Source of the DNA: Candidatus Saccharimonadota bacterium
GTDB lineage: Bacteria; Patescibacteriota; Saccharimonadia; Saccharimonadales; Saccharimonadaceae
Reading direction: 5' to 3'
Assembly: GCA_016199685.1 (NCBI GenBank)
Contig: JACQGD010000043.1
Span: forward strand, 1 to 11,633
DNA length: 11,633 bases
The position numbers and the translations under genes were made by a program. Below, piece by piece: positions 1 through 5,166 of the stretch. Position 1 is the first letter of the stretch. Each line of letters opens with the position of its first letter. The notes beneath the pieces were generated by a model. That model saw only the letters and a list, made by a program, of their open reading frames with translations. It was not told the origin of the DNA and did no database searches.

Positions 1-538
1 CAAATGCAAACACAGGGATAATCGCCCATGCAAGCTCAATGTCACCAAGGAACGGAATGTGAATCGCATCAACGCCAATATTTTGGAAGAACCACCAGCC
101 AAGTGCGAGTCCGAGCGCGGTAATCATAAGGAATTTGGCACTTGAACGAAGCCCAGCAACCCCCGTTCCTTGACCGCGTATATTTATAATGTCATCAAGT
201 AAGCCGACAATACCCCCACCAATCAGTGCTGCGAGCGGCAGATACGTTTCTGCACGGTCAAGGTTCATAGTGAGCGTCACAATCGCGATTGACACAACAC
301 CAATCACCCCTGCCATTGTTGGAATATTACGTTTAAATTTCTCTTGGTGCAGTTTTACAAAGACAAGAAGTTTCTCGCCAGTGGTACTCGTATCACGCTG
401 TTTTTTCCAGAATTTATAACGGTATGCAAGATCGGTATACACCGGCGTCAGCGCCATTGCGACAACAAATGCCACGACGCTCAGTAGAAAAACGCCGATC
501 AGTTCATTAGTGAGTTGTGAAAATGTTAGTGAGTTCAT
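1..538 (-). CDS. mraY: Phospho-N-acetylmuramoyl-pentapeptide transferase MraY, N-terminal part (runs off left edge)
   Basis: MraY is the integral membrane enzyme that transfers phospho-MurNAc-pentapeptide from UDP to undecaprenyl phosphate, making lipid I. Only the first 179 residues are in the window; the 3' part lies beyond base 1. Seen: a hydrophobic N-terminal helix (about residues 12-32), the RNIPTMAG segment (71-77) matching the family's TPTMGG motif, and GLLDDIIN (112-119) carrying the Asp-Asp pair (D115/D116) that is part of the active site. Further hydrophobic stretches near 78-92, 102-114 and 136-152 fit a multi-pass protein. The ATG lies 7 bases after the ftsI stop, and an AAGGG Shine-Dalgarno sits at the end of ftsI about 11 nt upstream, so translation is probably coupled. 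Position after ftsI is the usual dcw order. Identity is confident from motifs plus context. Confidence 0.9.
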   Translation of the reverse strand, partial: MNSLTFSQLTNELIGVFLLSVVAFVVAMALTPVYTDLAYRYKFWKKQRDTSTTGEKLLVFVKLHQEKFKRNIPTMAGVIGVVSIAIVTLTMNLDRAETYLPLAALIGGGIVGLLDDIINIRGQGTGVAGLRSSAKFLMITALGLALGWWFFQNIGVDAIHIPFLGDIELAWAIIPVFAF

Positions 539-545
539 TGTTTGT

Positions 546-1496
546 TTATCCCTTCGGTTGCAGTTTCAAATAATCAATCATCCAGTTTGAAATATCGGTA
601 AATATCGGCATGGCGTCTTTATTCCCCTGAAGATTCATACCTTTTCCAGATACTTGTACCATTATGACATATCGTGGCGTTCCGTCACCCCCATATCCCA
701 AATATGTTCCATCAGTTTGGTTATCCACATACTTACCGTTCTCAATTGTTTGCGATGTTCCAGTCTTGCCGCCTATATCAAAGCCAGGCTTATCGTCTTT
801 ACCATAAAACTTCGTACGTGCTTCGCGGATCATTTTGTGCATCTTCTCTGAAGTATCTTTACTGACCGTACCTGCACGTGGGCTCGCAATTGGCGCTTCA
901 GCAAACTTCGTCTTTTCGTCGTTCATCGTGCCAGCTATCACTGTTGGTTTGTAGTAATCACCGCCATTAACAACCGCACAGAATGCCGATGCCACTTGCA
1001 CCATCGTAAGGTCCATTCCCTGCCCGAAGGACATATTAGAATATCGCACCGCATTCCCCTCTTGGCTGGTCGGGGGGATGATCGTTCCAGCTTGTTCCCC
1101 CGAAACCTCAATCCCAGTCTTTACACCAAGTCCAAATCGGTTATGAAAATAGTCATACATGGTATTGCGCGCCTGAAGGTTGATAGACTTACCGTCACCA
1201 AGGCGCTGTGCAACAGTAACCATCCCTGTATTAAGAGAATAATTTAGCGCAGTTTGCATTGTGATTGTTCCAGTCTGGCCTTTTGTCGCGTTAGAGATTG
1301 TACGATCTTCAACTTTGATCGAGTCGGTATTGACGAAGGTAGAATCTGGTTGAACGACACCCTTATCGACGCCGACGGCCATTGTCAGAGTCTTTATATC
1401 CGATCCCGGCTCATATGGCTGAGTTACAACTGCATTGTTGAATGCCGCGCCGTCTTGAACGGTAGTGTACTGCGCCGGTTGATAGGAGTCGCTCAT
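546..1496 (-). CDS. ftsI: FtsI/PBP transpeptidase, C-terminal fragment (frameshifted from its N-terminal half)
   Basis: This is the catalytic half of a class B penicillin-binding protein that cross-links septal peptidoglycan. All three active-site motifs are visible: SDIK (SxxK, nucleophile S32), SLN (SxN, S87-N89) and KTG (244-246), counted from the ATG at 1496. The frame is open to a TTG at 1550, but homology-like sequence starts only at about residue 4 (SYQPAQY, about 1487). The 316-residue product could start from ATG 1496, which has GGAAGG 8 nt upstream, although that site lies inside the other fragment's reading frame. The family segment that should precede it (first strands and helix of the transpeptidase fold, up to the P-x-Y-x-P stretch) is absent. 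Either the gene is inactivated or the sequence carries an error; an intact copy would be expected because the function is normally essential. Confidence 0.85.
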   Translation of the reverse strand: MSDSYQPAQYTTVQDGAAFNNAVVTQPYEPGSDIKTLTMAVGVDKGVVQPDSTFVNTDSIKVEDRTISNATKGQTGTITMQTALNYSLNTGMVTVAQRLGDGKSINLQARNTMYDYFHNRFGLGVKTGIEVSGEQAGTIIPPTSQEGNAVRYSNMSFGQGMDLTMVQVASAFCAVVNGGDYYKPTVIAGTMNDEKTKFAEAPIASPRAGTVSKDTSEKMHKMIREARTKFYGKDDKPGFDIGGKTGTSQTIENGKYVDNQTDGTYLGYGGDGTPRYVIMVQVSGKGMNLQGNKDAMPIFTDISNWMIDYLKLQPKG

Positions 1497-2040
1497 TGAG
1501 TTTACCTTCCACACCGTATTGACCAATGCCTTCGTTATTAACAAAGCCAAGTGTCTGGGCGGCTAGCCCACCCTCTGGATAAACACGCTGTGACACTGCC
1601 TGAAACCCAATTCCTGCCAGTTTCTTTTCTTTGAGAAGTTCCGCCTGTTGCCGCGTTAGCTTCGTCGCGAGGATTTCGTAGCGGGAACTCTTCTTTTCAA
1701 GCAGCTCAATAGCATTTGCTCTCATCGTACCACCCGCTACCTTACGTACTTCGTCAACGATCTTTTGTTTGTTGGTTGCGACCTGTGGATCGGCAAACAA
1801 CGTATACACCGTCTCATTCATAACGAGTTGTACAGGCTTGTCGCCGTCCATGGCATAGAGCAGCCCACGCGATGCAGGAATTGTCAGTCGCTTGACTTGC
1901 TCTTGCTGAGCCCGTGCAACGTACTCATCGTGTTTTATAACCTGCAAATAAAATAGCCGCATCACAAATATCGCCATTAGTGCGATGACTAAAATAGCGA
2001 GTATTCGTGTGCGGCTGCCATGTTGCAGTTCAAGTTTCAT
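1411..2040 (-). CDS. ftsI: FtsI/PBP, N-terminal fragment (membrane anchor and pedestal domain), frameshifted
   Basis: This is the N-terminal part of the same class B PBP. A short cytoplasmic stretch is followed by one transmembrane helix (about residues 13-35, ending RLFYLQV) and then the PBP dimerisation/pedestal module. That module includes the PASRGLLYAMDG segment, equivalent to the family's PRGxIxDRxG motif, and ends GQYGVEGKLNERL, which matches the family's GxxGVExxxxxxL motif. Recognisable sequence stops at about base 1488. The remaining roughly 25 residues are out-of-frame translation of the transpeptidase half and end at a UGA (1411-1413). The ATG at 2040 follows the ftsL-like stop by 11 bases; I see no clear Shine-Dalgarno. 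Together both halves give about 498 codons, against roughly 580-600 for typical relatives, so about 75-85 codons are missing in between. The identity is clear; the break is the oddity. Confidence 0.85.
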   Translation of the reverse strand: MKLELQHGSRTRILAILVIALMAIFVMRLFYLQVIKHDEYVARAQQEQVKRLTIPASRGLLYAMDGDKPVQLVMNETVYTLFADPQVATNKQKIVDEVRKVAGGTMRANAIELLEKKSSRYEILATKLTRQQAELLKEKKLAGIGFQAVSQRVYPEGGLAAQTLGFVNNEGIGQYGVEGKLNERLLSTGAVHYRSRRRGIQQCSCNSAI

Positions 2041-2051
2041 ATAGTATATTT

Positions 2052-2399
2052 TTAGCGTGCGTAGCCAGTTTCCGCTGGGGCGGTCATTGCCTTCGCGACA
2101 TTACTGTTTTTGACTGTTTCAAGTGCAGTCAGTCGAGCGTTCTCTACCTCTAGATCACCTTTTTTTGTTTGGAGGTCGGCGATTTCACTATCAATCTTTT
2201 GTGCTTGATAATCATATCCTGTTGCTCGTGTTGCCTGTGTTAAGTATATCAGACCGAGGACGGTAATCATAAGGGCAATTAATACCGTATGCGCAATTGG
2301 ACCTAATTTGATGGCCGATGTGAACGCGACCGTGTTTTGATTGCGGTTCCAACTACTGGACCGACGATTTTGGAATTGGAGTGTTCGTTGATATGACAT
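2052..2399 (-). CDS. FtsL-like bitopic cell-division protein
   Basis: A 115-residue protein with the architecture of FtsL/DivIC-type divisome subunits. It has a basic, Gln/Asn/Arg-rich cytoplasmic tail (1-30), one membrane helix (about 33-53, AHTVLIALMITVLGLIYL) and an extracytoplasmic coiled coil (about 60-98) with heptad-like hydrophobics (IDSEIADLQTKKGDLEVEN). FtsL proteins work in the divisome, bridging FtsQ/FtsB to FtsW/FtsI. Sequence in this family is poorly conserved, so the call rests on topology, size and position between rsmH and ftsI, exactly where ftsL stands in dcw clusters. The ATG at 2399 has no recognisable Shine-Dalgarno; its leader is A-rich and preceded by an unusually structured stretch (2445-2545). 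It is separated from ftsI by 11 bp, so the two are probably co-transcribed. Confidence 0.75.
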   Translation of the reverse strand: MSYQRTLQFQNRRSSSWNRNQNTVAFTSAIKLGPIAHTVLIALMITVLGLIYLTQATRATGYDYQAQKIDSEIADLQTKKGDLEVENARLTALETVKNSNVAKAMTAPAETGYAR

Positions 2400-2444
2400 T
2401 GTGGTGGGTCTTTTTTGTTTTAAAGTTTTTATAAACCGTAGGTT

Positions 2445-2545
2445 GGCTTACGCCGCCCATGCTTAATAAGCATTCTCTTCATGAGAGACGTAGGGTTCTT
2501 TTTTAAGGATGGGTAACGTAAGCCGGCGAGTGCAAATACTCACCG
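2445..2545 (-). promoter_or_regulatory. Structured leader region with nested and tandem hairpins upstream of the ftsL-like gene
   Basis: Several inverted repeats lie close together. A long imperfect pair, 2445-2460 with 2508-2523 (13 of 16 positions complementary, core GGCTTACG/CGTAAGCC), encloses two smaller perfect ones. These are ATGCTTA/TAAGCAT around 2459-2473, sharing its first two bases with the outer arm, and TCTCT/AGAGA at 2474-2488. Next to them, CGGCGAGT/ACTCACCG (2524-2531 with 2538-2545, one G-T wobble) makes a further 8-bp stem with a 6-nt loop. No U-tract follows on the minus strand, so this is not a simple intrinsic terminator. It sits in the roughly 250-bp gap between rsmH and the ftsL-like gene. 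It may be a regulatory or RNA-processing structure; the function is unknown. Confidence 0.5.
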
Positions 2546-2555
2546 ACTACAGAAA

Positions 2556-2621
2556 TTATTTAACGCGTACAGTAATCTTAGTTTCTACTGATGCGTTTTG
2601 TACTGGGATGTGGATTGGCAT
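2556..2621 (-). CDS. Possible 21-codon small ORF between rsmH and the ftsL-like gene
   Basis: A short ORF starts with ATG at 2621 and ends in TAA at 2556-2558. It is preceded by one of the strongest Shine-Dalgarno-like sequences in the window, AGAGGGG, about 9 nt upstream. The peptide starts MPIHIPVQNASVETK and ends ITVRVK, with alternating polar and hydrophobic residues and no membrane helix. It sits 27 bp after the rsmH stop and directly before the hairpin cluster at 2445-2545, a layout that recalls a translated leader peptide. Product and function are not recognised. The strong ribosome-binding site and spacing support translation; the short length means chance cannot be excluded. Confidence 0.4.
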   Translation of the reverse strand: MPIHIPVQNASVETKITVRVK

Positions 2622-2648
2622 GATTTTTTGCCCCTCTCGTTTTTTGTT

Positions 2649-3545
2649 TTATTTTTTCACTGCTACCCGTAGCTTACTGCTACGTGATCGCGGATTGTGA
2701 ACATCGTAAGTGGCTCCGTCAAGTGGTTTTTTGGTCAGGATAGTCAGCTCGGCTTCAAAACCAGCTGCTTTTTGTTCGGCAAAATACCGTTTTACCAATC
2801 GGTCTTCGAGGCTATGAAAGCTGATAACCCCTACTCGCCCACCAGGCTTCAAAAGCTTTGGTAAGAGCGGCAGAATTTCTTCAACCTGTTTTAATTCCTC
2901 GTTAACAACGATACGTAGCGCTTGAAAAGTACGCGTAGCTGGATGGATTTTACTCCATTTGCCACGATAATTTTGCTTGATACAGTCTGCGAGTTCTCCT
3001 GTTGTCGTAAATGGCCTATTGTCGACGATTGCTTGTGCAATACGCCTGGCAAAGCCATGTGGCTCTTCGCCATATGTCCTAATAATACGAATCAGTTCAT
3101 CAACCGAAAGTGTATTGACGAGCGTTTCCGCTGTCACTTCCTGTCGACGATCCATACGCATATCAAGTGGACCATTACTTTTAAAAGAAAACCCTCGCTG
3201 CCCCATATCGAGCTGTGGTGACGACACCCCCAGGTCGATTAGCACAATGTCATGCTGCTTCCCTTCTTCTGCCAGCGTACGTGCCGCGGCCAGGAAATCA
3301 GTATGCATCAAACGGACCCCCTTTTCCTCGAACGCTGATAATTTTGCGATTGCAAAATCGTCACGATCGACTAAAGTGGATTCCGAATAGTTTTTAGTTA
3401 CCTCTAAGAAGCGTCGTGCATGACCGCCGTATCCCGCCGTCAGATCGAGATAATTCTCGCCCTGAATGGGATGAAGCGTCTCAAGTGTTGCTTCTAGAAG
3501 AACCGGAACATGTAATATATCTTGTGGTGGATGTTCTTTACTCAT
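2649..3545 (-). CDS. rsmH: 16S rRNA (cytosine-1402-N4)-methyltransferase RsmH (MraW)
   Basis: RsmH uses S-adenosylmethionine to methylate N4 of C1402 in the decoding centre of 16S rRNA. Seen: the N-terminal HVPVLLEATLE signature, the SAM-binding loop YLDLTAGYGGHA, an acidic VDRDDFAI strand end, IDLGVSSPQLDMGQRGFSF, GPLDMRMD, GEEPHGFARRIA, HPATRTFQALRIVVNEEL, and the near C-terminal GGRVGVISFHSLEDRLVK, all in family order. I choose ATG 3545 (298 residues), because the family begins a few residues before HxPVLL. The frame stays open to a TTG at 3587 whose extra 14 residues are unlike the family. The start lacks a convincing Shine-Dalgarno (GAGAAG abuts the ATG). The gene stands in its normal dcw place downstream of mraZ, separated from it by a small ORF and a stem-loop. 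Confidence 0.95.
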   Translation of the reverse strand: MSKEHPPQDILHVPVLLEATLETLHPIQGENYLDLTAGYGGHARRFLEVTKNYSESTLVDRDDFAIAKLSAFEEKGVRLMHTDFLAAARTLAEEGKQHDIVLIDLGVSSPQLDMGQRGFSFKSNGPLDMRMDRRQEVTAETLVNTLSVDELIRIIRTYGEEPHGFARRIAQAIVDNRPFTTTGELADCIKQNYRGKWSKIHPATRTFQALRIVVNEELKQVEEILPLLPKLLKPGGRVGVISFHSLEDRLVKRYFAEQKAAGFEAELTILTKKPLDGATYDVHNPRSRSSKLRVAVKK

Positions 3546-3646
3546 CTTCTCTACTATATCACTAGTGAAGAAGTTCGAGATCACCAAACTGGTAATGAGC
3601 GCTTTTTGTTTTCGCAGTTGTGTTTGTTTTTGTTTACGTAAGTGGT

Positions 3647-3690
3647 CCGGTATCTATAGTATGACTGTGTCATCCAAAAAGTGATACCGG
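3647..3690 (-). promoter_or_regulatory. Nested stem-loop in the rsmH leader
   Basis: A perfect 8-bp outer stem, CCGGTATC (3647-3654) with GATACCGG (3683-3690), encloses a perfect 5-bp inner hairpin, ATGAC-TGT-GTCAT (3661-3673). Asymmetric internal loops of 6 and 9 nt lie between the stems. It lies about 100 nt upstream of the rsmH ATG in the untranslated part of the mraZ-rsmH interval. No U-tract follows on the minus strand. A role as an RNA regulatory or processing element is inference. Confidence 0.4.
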
Positions 3691-3737
3691 TTGAGAGACT
3701 TATGTGTTGTGAGGTGGAGTTTTTTGGGAGGTGTGTT

Positions 3738-3860
3738 TTAAGAAAGGTACGATAGGTCTTTTTTCACTAATGTGGTTCCTACAGGTTTCCACGCGTTCAC
3801 TACCAGATTGTTGATCTCGAGGAGTTTCTCTTCGATGTTCGAATTGTTAAAGTACAACAA
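3738..3860 (-). CDS. Possible 40-codon small gene between mraZ and rsmH
   Basis: An ORF just downstream of mraZ in another frame, starting TTG at 3860 (10 nt after the mraZ stop) and ending TAA at 3738-3740. An AGGA about 8 nt before the TTG could serve as ribosome-binding site; a second TTG follows at 3857. The peptide includes NNSNIEEKLLEINNLVV and continues NAWKPVGTTLVKKDLSYLS. This is an amphipathic, Glu/Lys/Leu-rich segment with protein-like composition and codon use resembling its neighbours. I do not recognise a family. Alternatively it is the displaced C-terminal tail of MraZ: the MraZ here is short at 123 residues, and the frame of this ORF (+1) is open from inside the end of mraZ. 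Confidence 0.45.
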   Translation of the reverse strand: MLYFNNSNIEEKLLEINNLVVNAWKPVGTTLVKKDLSYLS

Positions 3861-3870
3861 TGAGCCGTTC

Positions 3871-4242
3871 CTAATCGCTAGATTCAGGACTCATGATGCG
3901 CCAATATGCGCCTGCCCTAACTGCTACAAGATCTCGGTCAACGCCTGCATAGTCAAGCAGATGTTGTTCGATGGTCACTCGGCCTTGTTTTATGTCGAGC
4001 TGTACATCAGTTTTTCCGCGTCGAAATCGGACGTTTAAGTCAGCAATTCTCTCATCGAGAATGCTTCCTTTTAGTTCGGGTTCAACTTCATTGTCCCAGG
4101 TGCCTGTCGGGTACATATGAAGATACTTGCCAAATCCTCGAGTGAGTACGACGCCGCTAGCAAATTCGTCACGTAGCTCAGATGGTATCGTCAGTCGACG
4201 CTTATCATCAAGCTTTCGTTCGAAATAATCTAGATTGGCCAC
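3871..4242 (-). CDS. mraZ: Transcriptional regulator MraZ
   Basis: MraZ is an AbrB-fold DNA-binding protein that forms ring-shaped oligomers on tandem GTGGG boxes and regulates the dcw cluster, usually its own promoter. The product has the family's two copies of the fold. The first is LDDKRRLTIPSELRDEF with LTRGFGKYLHMYP (about 10-46). The second is DIKQGRVTIEQHLLDYAGVDRDLVAVRAGAYWRI (about 83-116), corresponding to the family's DxxGRIxIPxxLRxxAxL repeat. It starts with GTG at 4242, chosen because AGAAGGGA stands about 5 nt upstream and the protein then begins at the first fold. At 123 residues it is shorter than the usual roughly 140-150: the C-terminal helix after the second fold is absent or lies in the small ORF downstream. 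MraZ boxes in its own promoter support the identity strongly. Confidence 0.92.
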   Translation of the reverse strand: MANLDYFERKLDDKRRLTIPSELRDEFASGVVLTRGFGKYLHMYPTGTWDNEVEPELKGSILDERIADLNVRFRRGKTDVQLDIKQGRVTIEQHLLDYAGVDRDLVAVRAGAYWRIMSPESSD

Positions 4243-4319
4243 CGTGTTCCCTTCTCGGATTCGGTTAGGATGTTGGTTTTTTAATTCGTGGTGTTTGTTT
4301 TTTGTTTGCCACTGAACTT

Positions 4320-4348
4320 ATCATACTACCCACTATTACCCACTACAA
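4320..4348 (-). promoter_or_regulatory. Promoter of mraZ and the dcw cluster
   Basis: On the minus strand TTGTAG (4343-4348) and TATGAT (4320-4325) are separated by exactly 17 bp. The -10 matches the consensus at 5 of 6 positions, the -35 at only 3 of 6. The predicted start lies near 4312, giving an A-rich leader of about 70 nt before the mraZ GTG. The weak -35 overlapped by MraZ boxes is what a repressible promoter would look like. Confidence 0.7.
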
Positions 4349-4353
4349 CCCCC
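4329..4353 (-). promoter_or_regulatory. MraZ box: tandem GTGGG operator
   Basis: The minus strand carries GTGGG at 4339-4343 and 4329-4333 and a degenerate copy GGGGG at 4349-4353, each repeated every 10 bp (one helical turn) with 5-bp AT-rich spacers. This is the arrangement bound by MraZ in the characterised systems. The boxes lie across the -35 element and the spacer of the mraZ promoter, so bound MraZ would block RNA polymerase. Confidence 0.85.
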
Positions 4354-4372
4354 AATTTTGACTTTTTACACA

Positions 4373-4418
4373 AAAGACGTCCTGTTATCCACATATCTGT
4401 GGATAACAGGACGTCTTT
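4373..4418. terminator. Perfect 21-bp hairpin terminator containing two inverted DnaA-box consensus sequences
   Basis: AAAGACGTCCTGTTATCCAC plus A (4373-4393) and its exact complement (4398-4418) enclose the 4-nt loop TATC. The A/T-flanked arms leave U-runs on either strand, so it can act in both directions. It terminates the small gene 4436-4636 and may block readthrough toward the mraZ promoter. Each arm contains TTATCCACA (4385-4393 and, inverted, 4398-4406), the DnaA-box consensus. Confidence 0.8.
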
Positions 4419-4435
4419 ATAGAGGTAACGCTTAT

Positions 4436-4636
4436 TTAGCGAGTAAAGAGGAATCCAGCAAGTTGAGCGTCATACACGCTTGTTACCTGCAGTGTAATCC
4501 ATCCGATCAATATAAATGCGTTTACAAGAAGCGACACGATAAGGAGTGCGTTCTTTGCATCTTGATCTGCCTGGCTTACATTTGGCAATACTTGCTCGCT
4601 AGCGATTGATACTGTACTGTTTGTTTTCTTGTTCAT
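4436..4636 (-). CDS. Small single-pass membrane protein, unknown function
   Basis: A 66-residue protein with a polar N-terminal tail (about 1-28, rich in Ser, Asn and Asp), one hydrophobic helix (about 30-52, ALLIVSLLVNAFILIGWITL) and a short C-terminal tail ending FLFTR. I recognise no family. It is a single-gene unit with its own strong promoter (TTGACA/TAATAT, 4646-4674) and terminator (4373-4418). The -10 box is only 9 nt from the ATG, so the mRNA is probably leaderless. Its isolation and strong promoter suggest a real, well-expressed gene. The orientation of the helix cannot be decided: the positive charges at both ends are few. Confidence 0.75.
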   Translation of the reverse strand: MNKKTNSTVSIASEQVLPNVSQADQDAKNALLIVSLLVNAFILIGWITLQVTSVYDAQLAGFLFTR

Positions 4637-4645
4637 AACATTTTT

Positions 4646-4674
4646 ATATTAGCATACTGTTTATGTTTTGTCAA
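4646..4674 (-). promoter_or_regulatory. Strong promoter of the small membrane protein gene
   Basis: The minus strand has a perfect TTGACA (4669-4674), a 17-bp spacer and TAATAT (4646-4651, 4 of 6) preceded by TGC, an extended -10. The expected start is around 4638-4640, only 2-4 nt before the ATG at 4636. This is the best sigma70-type promoter in the window. Confidence 0.8.
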
Positions 4675-4721
4675 TAATGTTTGATAGAGATTGTTAATAT
4701 TCCATAACATGATAATGAAAA

Positions 4722-4760
4722 AGTCTCATTGCCACTATTGATCGTGGTGACAATGAGACT
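4722..4760 (-). terminator. Rho-independent terminator of the GH1-yvcK-HAD operon
   Basis: AGTCTCATTG (4722-4731) pairs perfectly with CAATGAGACT (4751-4760), and CCAC (4732-4735) with GTGG (4744-4747). There is a 3-nt bulge (TGA, 4748-4750) and an 8-nt loop. On the minus strand the stem is followed by CTTTTTCATTAT, a U-tract. It begins 4 bases after the stop of the 4765-5112 gene. Confidence 0.8.
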
Positions 4761-4764
4761 GTCT

Positions 4765-5112
4765 TCATCCTCCTCTGTGCGAAATTGGAATCTCGTGATA
4801 TAAAGCACGTCGAGCATCGAGCGCGCTACTCATCTCGTCCAAATGCGCCCGTTCCCTTGAGAATCTAGCCATGAGTTCGTTCGATAACTTCCACTCTGTA
4901 CGGCTCTCAGCTGACGGGTCATCGATGTGACTATAGCAGAAGAGTTGGAAGGAAGGTACTGTTTCTGCGAACAATACCCCTCTCTCGATCTGCTCTTGCC
5001 GCATACGCTCCGCTTTGATCGTTTTGCGCGATAGCAACCGTCGCTCTCTGTCACTTACGGCTCCAATTCTCCAGAATGTCTTCGGTACCGATTCATCCGT
5101 GATAATGAGCAT
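4765..5112 (-). CDS. Hypothetical soluble protein, 115 residues
   Basis: I do not recognise a family. The protein is hydrophilic and Arg/Glu-rich, with no signal peptide or membrane helix. It has a basic middle (SDRERRLLSRKTIKAERMRQ, about 20-39), a central FAETVPSFQLFCYSHIDDPS stretch and a helical C-terminal half (about 74-106). The start at ATG 5112 is supported by AAAGGTGAG, a good Shine-Dalgarno, 5-6 nt upstream. It stops with UGA just before the terminator at 4722-4760. It is the last gene of the leftward operon, 54 bp after the HAD gene. A TATAGT (5152-5157) lies upstream but without a good -35, so a separate promoter is doubtful. The last position in an operon with yvcK and a HAD hydrolase gives no firm clue to its role. 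Confidence 0.7.
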   Translation of the reverse strand: MLIITDESVPKTFWRIGAVSDRERRLLSRKTIKAERMRQEQIERGVLFAETVPSFQLFCYSHIDDPSAESRTEWKLSNELMARFSRERAHLDEMSSALDARRALYHEIPISHRGG

Positions 5113-5166
5113 GTCTCACCTTTCGTGTCGAGGAATAGAAAGACTGCACCCACTATACAATGGCAG

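Noticed and set aside
721..729. TTATCCACA, a DnaA-box match inside ftsI.
   Set aside because: Single copy in coding sequence, encoding the conserved-looking VDNQ stretch; no cluster or AT-rich unwinding element to suggest an origin.
2429..2482. 17-codon ORF on the minus strand, MKRMLIKHGRRKPTYGL, within the hairpin cluster.
   Set aside because: No Shine-Dalgarno, and its sequence is dictated by the overlapping inverted repeats; chance is likely.
3546..3587. TTG start giving RsmH 14 extra residues.
   Set aside because: The extension does not resemble the family N-terminus and has no ribosome-binding site; ATG 3545 fits.
3772..4038. 88-codon + strand ORF.
   Set aside because: Antisense to mraZ and the 40-codon ORF, no ribosome-binding site, composition not protein-like.
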